Positions 19,375-26,992 of a stretch of DNA of 64,000 nt are shown piece by piece. Source of the stretch: Rhodopirellula sp. P2 (GTDB lineage: Bacteria; Planctomycetota; Planctomycetia; Pirellulales; Pirellulaceae); NCBI RefSeq assembly GCF_028768465.1, contig NZ_CP118225.1:4879001-4943000 (forward strand). The letters are read 5' to 3'. Position numbers and translations under genes: made by a program. A model generated the notes under the pieces. That model was not told where the DNA came from. It was given only the letters and a program-made list of their open reading frames with translations, and did not search any database. The first letter of the stretch is position 1; each line of letters opens with the position of its first letter.

Positions 19375-20598
19375 ATGAATTTGCGTCTGGCTTTGGCGGT
19401 TTCTATTCTCTGGATCCCAGTGGACATGTTGAAAGCGTCAGGGCAACAGGTTCCGCCTTCACCCAACATTCTGACGACACCAATGCCGGTGGACAAATCA
19501 ACGGCCCCCCTTCGCGTCGCTTCCTTCAATGTTTCGTTGTACGGAAAGAGCGCGGGCGACGTCGCAAAACGTTTGCTCGCGGGGAACGACTCCCAAGCCA
19601 CCGATTTGGCGAGCGTGATTCAGGCCATCCGGCCCCACGTCTTGCTACTCTGTGAAATCGATCATGAACCGGAGGGGCGCACGCTGAACGCCTTCGCGGA
19701 TGAGTACTTGTCTCAGGGCGATTTGCCGCTGGAGTACCCGCATCGCTGGTCGATCCCAACCAACACAGGGCTGCTTGGACAACTTGATCTGGACGACGAT
19801 GGCGATGTCGAACTCCCCACCGATGCTCACGGTTTTGGTCAGTATCCCGGGCAATATGCGATGGCGATCCTCAGCCAATATCCAATCGACCGCGACGCGG
19901 CCCGCACGTTTCAAACGCTCCGCTGGTCGACAATGCCAGGTGCCTTGCGGCCGATTGATCCCGTCACCGAACAGCCCTACCACAGCGACGAGGTTTGGAA
20001 CTCGCTGCGGTTGTCGAGCAAGAACCATGTCGACATTCCGGTTTTGATCCCCACCTTGGAATCTTCCACCCTACACGACGGTCGAAAGACTGAAACGATT
20101 CCGCTGCACGTGCTCGCCAGCCACCCGACTCCGCCGGTCTTCGACGGCGCAGAAGATCGCAACGGCAAACGCAATCACGATGAAATCCGATTTTGGAACG
20201 AGTACGTCACCAACGCCCATGCCGACTGGATGGTTGACGACATGGGAACCGCCGGAGGATTGAAACACGATTCCCAAGGATCACCGCCGGCGTTCGTGAT
20301 CGCGGGTGATTTGAATTCCGATCCCAAACAAGGCGACAGTCTCCGCAGCGGCATCACCAACTTGCTCAACAATCCTCGGGTCCAGGACCCGCGACCGACC
20401 AGCCCGCAACACGGCATCTCCACCGCGAAATTTGGTCGCAACGAGATTCGAGTCGATTATGTGTTGCCATCCAGCAACCTTGACATCGTCGGTTCGGCCG
20501 TCGTTTGGCCGGATGCTCAAACGGACCTGGGAAAACAAATTCGCGCCACCGATCATCGTCTGGTTTGGATCGACATCCAATGGCCGAGCTCGAACTAG
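19375..20598 (+). CDS. Exported endonuclease/exonuclease/phosphatase-family protein
   Basis: A 407-residue EEP-fold metal-dependent hydrolase. The ATG at 19375 opens a signal peptide (MNLRLALAVSILWIPVDMLK); a longer in-frame opening at 19273 lacks one. Family motifs: RVASFNVSLYG (about 50), LLCEIDHE with the metal-binding Glu, a VLASHPTPPVF segment, AGDLNSDP (the D-x-N pair) and the final ATDHRLVWID with the catalytic Asp-His. The substrate (nucleic acid, phospholipid or sugar phosphate) cannot be told. Probably periplasmic. Confidence 0.85.
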   Translation: MNLRLALAVSILWIPVDMLKASGQQVPPSPNILTTPMPVDKSTAPLRVASFNVSLYGKSAGDVAKRLLAGNDSQATDLASVIQAIRPHVLLLCEIDHEPEGRTLNAFADEYLSQGDLPLEYPHRWSIPTNTGLLGQLDLDDDGDVELPTDAHGFGQYPGQYAMAILSQYPIDRDAARTFQTLRWSTMPGALRPIDPVTEQPYHSDEVWNSLRLSSKNHVDIPVLIPTLESSTLHDGRKTETIPLHVLASHPTPPVFDGAEDRNGKRNHDEIRFWNEYVTNAHADWMVDDMGTAGGLKHDSQGSPPAFVIAGDLNSDPKQGDSLRSGITNLLNNPRVQDPRPTSPQHGISTAKFGRNEIRVDYVLPSSNLDIVGSAVVWPDAQTDLGKQIRATDHRLVWIDIQWPSSN

Positions 20599-20701
20599 AG
20601 CTCATCCGCCGGAGCAGCGCCGAAGTCGCTTGTTCCGGCCTACCTGAGAAACCGATCACTCCTGGCATCGAGTTTCCCCGGGATCGCGTTCCTTCCCCAT
20701 T

Positions 20702-20760
20702 TTAGCGGAGCAACGCAAGCCGCCCGAAGCGGCGATCCCGGAGGGCTCGCGTCTTTCCGC
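20702..20760. repeat. Intergenic REP-like repeat
   Basis: Begins TAGCGGAGCAACGCAAGCCG, contains CCGGAGGGCTCGCG and ends TTTCCGCT. The same family, with a GTGTGG variant near its start, recurs at 34849-34885 and 34953-35008. Confidence 0.7.
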
Positions 20761-20797
20761 TGCAGAAGAAAGCGGAAAGTTGTTGCGGGACGTTTCC

Positions 20798-21262
20798 TCA
20801 GCGGACGTCGTGCAGTTCGACTTTGAAGTGCAGCGTTGCGTTGGGCGGGATCGTGGGCGGATTGCCGGCTGGTCCGTAGCCGAGTTCCGGTGGGACTTCC
20901 AGTTCGATCATCCCGCCTTCCCCGATCAGTTGCACGCCTTCGGTCCAGGCGGGGATCACGCTGGAAAGATTGAAGTCCGTTGATTCGCGTCGGTTGTAGG
21001 AACTGTCGAATTCCCGGCCACCTTCCAGCCAGCCGACATAGTCCACCGTCACAAAACTTTCGCGTCCGGGTTTGTCACCCGACCCCACTCGCAGAATCCG
21101 GTACTTCAATCCCGATTCTGTCGTCGTGAATTCCGTAGGCGCATCCGGATCGGCCGGCCCTGGTGAGCTGGTGCGGGCCGTTGGCGAGCATCCCAGGGGC
21201 AGCATCGCGATCGCCAACACGAACGCCAGAGAAGCATGAGTGAGCTTGGTTCGATAGATCAT
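20798..21262 (-). CDS. FKBP-type peptidyl-prolyl isomerase lipoprotein
   Basis: A 154-residue protein from the ATG at 21262, which opens a lipoprotein signal (MIYRTKLTHASLAFVLAIAM) ending in the lipobox LPLGC, so Cys25 is the lipid anchor. A longer in-frame opening at 21415 has no export signal. The FKBP domain (about 48-153) shows VTVDYVGWLEGGREFDSSY, the IPAWTEGVQLIGEGG segment and PPELGYGP. It catalyses cis-trans isomerisation of X-Pro bonds in exported proteins, on the periplasmic side of a membrane. Confidence 0.93.
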   Translation of the reverse strand: MIYRTKLTHASLAFVLAIAMLPLGCSPTARTSSPGPADPDAPTEFTTTESGLKYRILRVGSGDKPGRESFVTVDYVGWLEGGREFDSSYNRRESTDFNLSSVIPAWTEGVQLIGEGGMIELEVPPELGYGPAGNPPTIPPNATLHFKVELHDVR

Positions 21263-21444
21263 CGTTTCAATCGGTTGGAAGCAGCGGAATCGGAATGAAC
21301 AGCACGGCAAAGCGAAAGAAGCATACTCCCGCCATCGATTTTCGTTGCACGTCTGCCATCTTGGGGCGTGACAGCCTACATTGTCAGACCGAGACAGGAC
21401 CAGATCCCGACCCAAAACCCACCAATTGAAGATCGCTCTGAATC

Positions 21445-22263
21445 ATGCCTTTCCGTTACGCAATCTGCAACGAAACATTCGGTGACATGCCCGTCGAAGA
21501 TGCCCTCCGCATCGCTCGGGACGCAGGCTACACCGGATGGGAAGTCGCCCCTTTCATGTTGGCCGACGACATCTCCACCTTTTCCAAATCGGATCGTCGC
21601 GCCTACCGCGACCAGATCATCGAGGCGGACATGCAGTGCGTCGGTCTGCATTGGTTGCTGGCCAAAACCGAGGGCTATCACCTGACGACGCGGGACGCGA
21701 TCACGCGAGCGAGCACCACGGCTTACCTCAGCGACCTGGCGGAACTGTGTTCGGACCTGGGCGGAAAAGTCATGGTCCTTGGATCGCCGCAGCAACGCAA
21801 TCGAACCGAAGGCCAGACGATCGAAGAGGCCATGGAATACGCCGCCGAGGTCCTGCAAGGCGTGATCCCGGCGCTGCACTCTCACGGCGTTCGAATCGCC
21901 CTGGAACCTCTCGGCCCGACCGAGGGTGACTTCCTGAACACGGCTGACCAAGGGGTCGAATTGGCTCGCATGCTTGGCGATGACCACATCGGTTTGCACT
22001 TGGACGTCAAAGCCATGAGCAGCGAGTCGAAGCCGATCGAAACCGTCATCCGCGAACACGCTGATTCGATGATCCATTTCCATGCCAACGATCCCAACCT
22101 GCTGGGGCCCGGCATGGGCGACGTGCCCTTCGAGCCCATCATGAAGGCTCTGGCGGACGTCGAGTACGACGGCTGGGTCAGCGTCGAAGTGTTCGACTAT
22201 TCGCCGGGCGCTGAAACCTTGGCTCGCCAAAGCATTGCCAATTTGAAAAGCAGTGTTGCCTGA
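21445..22263 (+). CDS. Sugar phosphate isomerase/epimerase (xylose isomerase-like TIM barrel)
   Basis: A 272-residue AP-endonuclease-2-superfamily TIM barrel. The metal site is visible as the Glu/Asp/His set typical of the family: RIALEPLGP (Glu), HIGLHLDVKAM, HFHANDPN and WVSVEVFDYSPG. The exact sugar is unknown. It opens a co-directional run with a mutarotase, an SLC13 carrier and an SMP-30 protein, so it probably acts in uptake and catabolism of a sugar or sugar acid. Confidence 0.88.
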   Translation: MPFRYAICNETFGDMPVEDALRIARDAGYTGWEVAPFMLADDISTFSKSDRRAYRDQIIEADMQCVGLHWLLAKTEGYHLTTRDAITRASTTAYLSDLAELCSDLGGKVMVLGSPQQRNRTEGQTIEEAMEYAAEVLQGVIPALHSHGVRIALEPLGPTEGDFLNTADQGVELARMLGDDHIGLHLDVKAMSSESKPIETVIREHADSMIHFHANDPNLLGPGMGDVPFEPIMKALADVEYDGWVSVEVFDYSPGAETLARQSIANLKSSVA

Positions 22264-22353
22264 TCGGCACCTCCTCCCACACGACGGTCGCCCTTCCGCA
22301 ACCGTCGTTGCATTCCCCGCTCTATCCCATCGCATCTTGATCGAGGCGTCCCC

Positions 22354-22803
22354 ATGCTTTTGTCCAACTTGATCCACCCCGAGATTTCTGCCATTTGTGC
22401 GGCCGCTGGCCACCACAGCACCATTTTGATCGCGGACGGAAATTACCCCGCTTTGAATAAACGCGGCCCCAATGCGAAGCTGGTCAGCCTGAACCTCAGC
22501 CCTGGTTTGGTTTCCTGTGACCAAGTTCTGAAAGCGCTGCTTTCGGCGGTTCCCGTGGAAGCCGCGATGACCATGCAAACCGAAACCGACGGCCCCTACG
22601 CCCTCGATGGCGATCCACCGGTCTGGGAAGAGTACCGCCAATCATTCCAGGACGCCGGCAGCTGCGTGGAACTGCAACCGCTCGAGAAGTGGTCATTCTA
22701 TGACCATGTGATCACCGATGACCATGTGCTGACGATCCAAACCGGAGACCAACAGCGCTATGCCAACCTTCTGCTCACCCTCGGTGTGCGGATGGATGGA
22801 TGA
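22354..22803 (+). CDS. RbsD/FucU-family sugar mutarotase
   Basis: A 149-residue protein. IHPEISAICAAAGHHSTILI, followed by ADGNYP, matches the RbsD/FucU substrate-site pattern (GH.D.I.I.D), and the YANLLLTLGV ending is also typical. Family members interconvert pyranose anomers of ribose or fucose, and some planctomycete and animal homologues act on fucose. The stop overlaps the start of the carrier gene (ATGA). Confidence 0.85.
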   Translation: MLLSNLIHPEISAICAAAGHHSTILIADGNYPALNKRGPNAKLVSLNLSPGLVSCDQVLKALLSAVPVEAAMTMQTETDGPYALDGDPPVWEEYRQSFQDAGSCVELQPLEKWSFYDHVITDDHVLTIQTGDQQRYANLLLTLGVRMDG

Positions 22804-24332
22804 GCTTTGAAAAACTGTCCCGTTGGATGCTGCCGATCGCGCCGTTGGTTGCGCTCGGCATCTGCTTCTACGCTCATCAGGCTGGGTTGTCGGCACCCGC
22901 GACCGCGTGCGCTGGCGTGGCAATGGTTTGCGCGATGTGGTGGATTTTTGAGTGCCTGCACATTGCCGCGGTAGGACTGCTGCCCTTCGTGGCGCTCCCG
23001 ACCCTGGGCGTGGTCAGTCACCGCGACGTTGCCGTCGCCTATGGGCACACGATGATCCTGCTGTTGCTGGGCGGCTTTCTGCTATCCGCCGCGATGGAAC
23101 GCAGCGGCGCTCACCGCCGAATCGCGATCAACATGGTTCGCTTGGTCGGCGGACGCGGCGGGAAACGCTTGGTGCTGGGGTTCATGCTAGCCACCGCTTC
23201 CCTGTCGATGTGGATCAGCAACTCCGCCACCGCCCTGATGATGCTGCCGATCGCGCTGGCGGTTTTGTCCCAAGCCGACGATCCGAAACTTCGCGTCCCA
23301 TTGCTGCTGGGCATTGCGTACTCGGCCAGCGTCGGTGGCATGGCGACTCCCATCGGGACGCCTCCCAACGTGGTTTTCATGGGCGAAATGCAAACCAAAT
23401 TCGGTGTCGACGTCCCCTTTGGCACTTGGATGATGTTTGGCTTGCCGGTCACCCTCATCATGCTACCGATCATCTGGTGGTGGCTGACCCGCGGGATCGA
23501 TGACGTTCGACCAGTCTCAATGCCGGGCATGGCACCGATTGCCCGCAACGAAATTTTGATTTTGATTGTGTTTGCGGTGACTGCCTTTCTGTGGGTCTTT
23601 CGTTCCAGTCCGCTGGGTGGATGGACGGGATTGCTGCCCTGGGACGGTGGCATGATCGGCGACGCCACCATCGCTTTGGCTGCGTCCTTGTTTCTGTTCA
23701 TTTGCCCGAACGGCTTGGGTGACGGCGAACGTCTGATGGACTGGGACACCGCCGCGAAAATCCCTTGGGGGATCTTGATCATGTTCGGTGGCGGCATGGC
23801 CCTGGCCACCGGTTTTGACCAATCGGGATTGAGTGTCGCGATCGGTCACCAACTGGCATTTCTAAAGAACGCCCCGCCTTGGTTGATCGTGCTGTCGGTC
23901 TGTTTGCTCGTCACGTTCCTGACTGAAATCACCAGCAGCACAGCCACCGCGATGTTGCTGCTTCCCATCTTGGCCGCGTTGTCATTGGAAGTTGGCCTGC
24001 CGCCCGAATTGCTGATGTTGCCGGGAACGATCAGCTGTTCCTGTGCGTTCATGCTGCCCGTTGCGACGGCACCCAACGTGATCGTGTTTGGTGCCGGTGG
24101 CATCCGAACCGATGAGATGGCACGCAACGGTTTGTTCCTGAACCTGATCGCTGCCGTTGTGATTACGATGGTCTCTTTGACCGTCGCGGGAATGGACTGG
24201 ATGCCGCGATTGGATCTTGCCCCACCAGTCCATGAAAGTGAATCCTCAAATGAATCCAGTTCGTCGGCGGCTGTTGGCTTGGGTCGCAATCACATCTTCC
24301 TCGCTTCTGGCATCCCCACTTTTCGCGGATGA
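22800..24332 (+). CDS. SLC13/DASS-family sodium:anion symporter
   Basis: A 510-residue carrier with about 12 hydrophobic segments. Both halves of the inverted-repeat substrate/sodium site are visible: MWISNSATALMMLPI with GGMATPIGTPPNVVF, and TEITSSTATAMLLLPIL with LPVATAPNVIVFG. The family moves dicarboxylates, citrate or sulfate; which one applies here is unknown. The C-terminal tail (about 475-510) runs over the start of the next gene by 83 bases, longer than needed for the fold. Confidence 0.9.
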   Translation: MSFEKLSRWMLPIAPLVALGICFYAHQAGLSAPATACAGVAMVCAMWWIFECLHIAAVGLLPFVALPTLGVVSHRDVAVAYGHTMILLLLGGFLLSAAMERSGAHRRIAINMVRLVGGRGGKRLVLGFMLATASLSMWISNSATALMMLPIALAVLSQADDPKLRVPLLLGIAYSASVGGMATPIGTPPNVVFMGEMQTKFGVDVPFGTWMMFGLPVTLIMLPIIWWWLTRGIDDVRPVSMPGMAPIARNEILILIVFAVTAFLWVFRSSPLGGWTGLLPWDGGMIGDATIALAASLFLFICPNGLGDGERLMDWDTAAKIPWGILIMFGGGMALATGFDQSGLSVAIGHQLAFLKNAPPWLIVLSVCLLVTFLTEITSSTATAMLLLPILAALSLEVGLPPELLMLPGTISCSCAFMLPVATAPNVIVFGAGGIRTDEMARNGLFLNLIAAVVITMVSLTVAGMDWMPRLDLAPPVHESESSNESSSSAAVGLGRNHIFLASGIPTFRG

Positions 24333-25194
24333 ACCTGGCTCCAACGCTCCCGCGCCCCACTCGCGTTCGGTCGTCCAAACCGACGCCACGTTGAAACTGG
24401 TGGGAGACTCTTACAAGTTCACCGAAGGCCCGATCGCCGACGATGATGGCAACGTGTACTTCACTGACCAACCCAACGACCGGATCGTTCGGTACGACGC
24501 CGCCACCGGACAGTTGACCGATTGGATGTCCCCCTGCGGTCGCAGCAACGGCCTCGACTTCATCGCACCGAATCAGTTGATCGCCTGTGCCGACGCCAAC
24601 AACGAACTGTGGTCGATCGATCTTCGCGATCAGTCGCACAAGGTTCTGATCGATTCGGTCGACGGACGTCGCTTTGGTGGCCCCAATGATTGCTGGGTCG
24701 ACGCTGACGGTGCCATCTACTTCACCGACCCGCTCTACCAACGTCCCTACTGGAACCACAAAATCCCCGCGGACAATCCACGCGGCGTTTATCGTTTGTC
24801 CAAGGACGGGAAGCTGACCCAGGTGGCGGATGATTTGGTCCAGCCCAACGGGATCATCGGCGACCCCGAAAACCGCCAGCTTTGGATCGCCGACATCGGG
24901 GACAAAAAGACCTATCGCTACGACATCGCGGAAGACGGAACGCTCGCCAATCGCAAACTGTTCTGTGAGATGGGCAGTGACGGCATGACGCTGGACCAAG
25001 AGCGCAACCTTTACCTGACCGGCGGTGCCGGAGTGACCGTCTTCGATGCCGGCGGGAACAAGCTGGAAACAATTGCCGTTCCCAAGGGCTGGACCGCGAA
25101 CGTGACCTTCGGCGGCACAGGGCACCAAGAACTGTTCATCACCGCCCAAGATTCTGTGTACACGCTTCCCATGCGAGTCAGCGGCTTGCGCTGA
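24250..25194 (+). CDS. Exported SMP-30/gluconolactonase-family protein
   Basis: A 314-residue six-bladed propeller lactonase. The ATG at 24250 opens a signal peptide (MNPVRRRLLAWVAITSSSLL ending at SPLFA); in-frame starts at 24217 and 24232 only add residues before it. Family motifs: FTEGPIADDDGNVYFTD (metal Glu), RSNGLDFI, GGPNDCWVDADGAIYFTDP, QPNGIIGD and SDGMTLDQ, which supply the Glu/Asn/Asp calcium-binding set. It probably hydrolyses an aldonolactone outside the cytoplasm. It starts inside the carrier gene and ends the run. Confidence 0.9.
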   Translation: MNPVRRRLLAWVAITSSSLLASPLFADEPGSNAPAPHSRSVVQTDATLKLVGDSYKFTEGPIADDDGNVYFTDQPNDRIVRYDAATGQLTDWMSPCGRSNGLDFIAPNQLIACADANNELWSIDLRDQSHKVLIDSVDGRRFGGPNDCWVDADGAIYFTDPLYQRPYWNHKIPADNPRGVYRLSKDGKLTQVADDLVQPNGIIGDPENRQLWIADIGDKKTYRYDIAEDGTLANRKLFCEMGSDGMTLDQERNLYLTGGAGVTVFDAGGNKLETIAVPKGWTANVTFGGTGHQELFITAQDSVYTLPMRVSGLR

Positions 25195-25335
25195 TTCGTT
25201 TTTGAAGCCTTTGTGGGCCAGATCCGACCAGGCGTACAAGCAACAACGCCTTCGTCGCAGTCCAATGCGATCGCCGGATTCGCCGGACCGTCGCCAGATT
25301 CGCCAAGAATTCGGACCTGTTCCAACTCGAGCCTC

Positions 25336-25423
25336 TGAATTCTGGCGAATCCAGCTACTGCCAACTTCACAACCCGAACGCGTCAGCGAGGGACCACACT
25401 GAATTCTGGCGAATCCAGCTACG
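25336..25423. repeat. Two 24-bp direct repeats with an inverse partner
   Basis: The motif CTGAATTCTGGCGAATCCAG plus CTAC occurs at 25336-25359 and 25400-25423. A degenerate inverse copy (CCAGATTCGCCAAGAATTC) lies at about 25290-25310. They fill the 343-base gap 25195-25537 between convergent genes, in which no gene is seen. Confidence 0.75.
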
Positions 25424-25537
25424 TAGGTGGCTTGGTCGATGCGCTGATGTCAGCCACACCGGGCGATTGGATCAAAACGGCTTCGCACGAGTTCGCAATG
25501 ATTGCTCGGTGCAGAAGCCCTGAGATCACGATCCCCC

Positions 25538-26941
25538 TTACGACAGATCCACCCGGCCAGTGCTGTCACCGATTTGTTCGGCTGGTGTGCCGACCACGTC
25601 GAGCATGCTGAGGAACAAGTTTGCCATGGGAGTTTCCTCGGCGACTTGCAGGTACCGGCCCGTCTTGATCTGACCTCCGCCACCACCAGCCAACACGATC
25701 GGCAAATCATGGTGGGTGTGACGATTCCCATCGCCCAGTCCACTGCCGTAAAGCACCATCGAATTGTCCAGCAAGGTGCCGTCGCCCTCTTGCACCGATT
25801 CCATTTTCTCAAGGAAATATGCGAATTGCTCCACGAGATACTGATCGATCTTTTGGATCTTCTCGACGGTCTCAGTCTTGTTGCGGTGGTGACTCAACCC
25901 GTGGTGAGCTTCCTTCACGCCAATTTCAGGGTAGGTGCGATTGCCACCGGCGGTGTCCAGCATGAAAGTTGCGACTCGCGTGGTATCGGTTTGGAAGCCA
26001 ACGACCATCAGGTCATACATCAACCGAGCGTGCTCGCGGAACGCGGTCACGCGTCCCATTGGGACCTCCAAATCAGGCAATGATTTGCGGTCTTCGGCTT
26101 CGGTTTGTTCAATCCGAGTCTCAATTTCGCGAACGCTGGTGAAGTACTCATCAAGCTTGCGTTTGTCGGTCTTGCCGACCTGTTTCATCAAACGTTCAGC
26201 ATCGTCACGGACCACGTCCAGGATGCTCTTTCGAGCCATCCGTTGCTTGCGTTCCAAGGCCGCGTCACCGGAACCGAACATCCGTTCGAACGCCAGCCGC
26301 GGAATGGTTTCCTTGGGCATCGGCTGCGATTCGTTCTTCCAGGAAATGTTCGAAGAGTAAGCACAGCTGTACCCCGAGTCACAACTGCCAGCGTTGCGAC
26401 TGCCGGTCAAACCGAGTTCGATCGAAGGCAACCGAGTTTGTCCCGCCAGCGCCGTTGCGGCGACTTGGTCAAGCGAGATGCCCAGCCGAATGTTGCTGCT
26501 GGTTTTGACAGGCCGCGCCGCCGTCAAGAAAGTCGATCCACCGCGAGCGTGGTCGCCGGCACCATCTTTGCCAGCCCGTCCGTTCTCGTGGGTCAAGTTC
26601 GAGATCACGTTGAGTTTGTCTTTGTAGGCTTCCAACGGTTTGAGCGTCTCGCCCATTTCCCAGTTGTCCCCATCCACCGTGGGACGCCAAGACGGCTGAA
26701 TGACTCCGTTGGGGAAGAACACGCAAGCCATGCGAACCGGACGCGAAGCGTCCGTGATTTGCAGTGCCTCCTTCGACGCATAGGCACTTCGACCAGCCGG
26801 CGTCATCGCCTCAAGCAACGGCAAACCAAGAGCCAACCCGGATGCACGCAGCATCGTTCGTCGGCTCAACCGGGACGATCCCACTTGAACAATCGAGTTG
26901 GGCTGATTGGGAGCAGGGGGGACGTTCATCGAGTCTTTCAT
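25538..26941 (-). CDS. DUF1552 protein with Tat signal
   Basis: A 467-residue protein found almost only in planctomycetes and relatives. The N terminus carries a twin-arginine signal (SRLSRRTMLRASGLALGLPL), so it is exported folded. The body matches DUF1552: FFPNGVIQPSWRP, GDHARGGSTFLTAARP, SIELGLTGSRNAGSCDSGYS and a C-terminal MVLYGSGLGDGNRHTHHDLP with clustered His residues, reminiscent of the alkaline-phosphatase-like DUF1501 group. The start at 26941 or the Met four codons later are equally possible. It lies downstream of the DUF1592 gene on the same strand, as is usual for this pair; the function is unknown. Confidence 0.9.
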   Translation of the reverse strand: MKDSMNVPPAPNQPNSIVQVGSSRLSRRTMLRASGLALGLPLLEAMTPAGRSAYASKEALQITDASRPVRMACVFFPNGVIQPSWRPTVDGDNWEMGETLKPLEAYKDKLNVISNLTHENGRAGKDGAGDHARGGSTFLTAARPVKTSSNIRLGISLDQVAATALAGQTRLPSIELGLTGSRNAGSCDSGYSCAYSSNISWKNESQPMPKETIPRLAFERMFGSGDAALERKQRMARKSILDVVRDDAERLMKQVGKTDKRKLDEYFTSVREIETRIEQTEAEDRKSLPDLEVPMGRVTAFREHARLMYDLMVVGFQTDTTRVATFMLDTAGGNRTYPEIGVKEAHHGLSHHRNKTETVEKIQKIDQYLVEQFAYFLEKMESVQEGDGTLLDNSMVLYGSGLGDGNRHTHHDLPIVLAGGGGGQIKTGRYLQVAEETPMANLFLSMLDVVGTPAEQIGDSTGRVDLS

Positions 26942-26992
26942 TTGACTTTCCTTAGTTCTGGCGAGGAGCCGTTGGCAGGCAGGAACGAACGA

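Noticed and set aside
25202-25402. 66-residue plus-strand frame between the SMP-30 and DUF1552 genes
   Set aside because: Made largely of the 24-bp repeats and their flank; no start signal.
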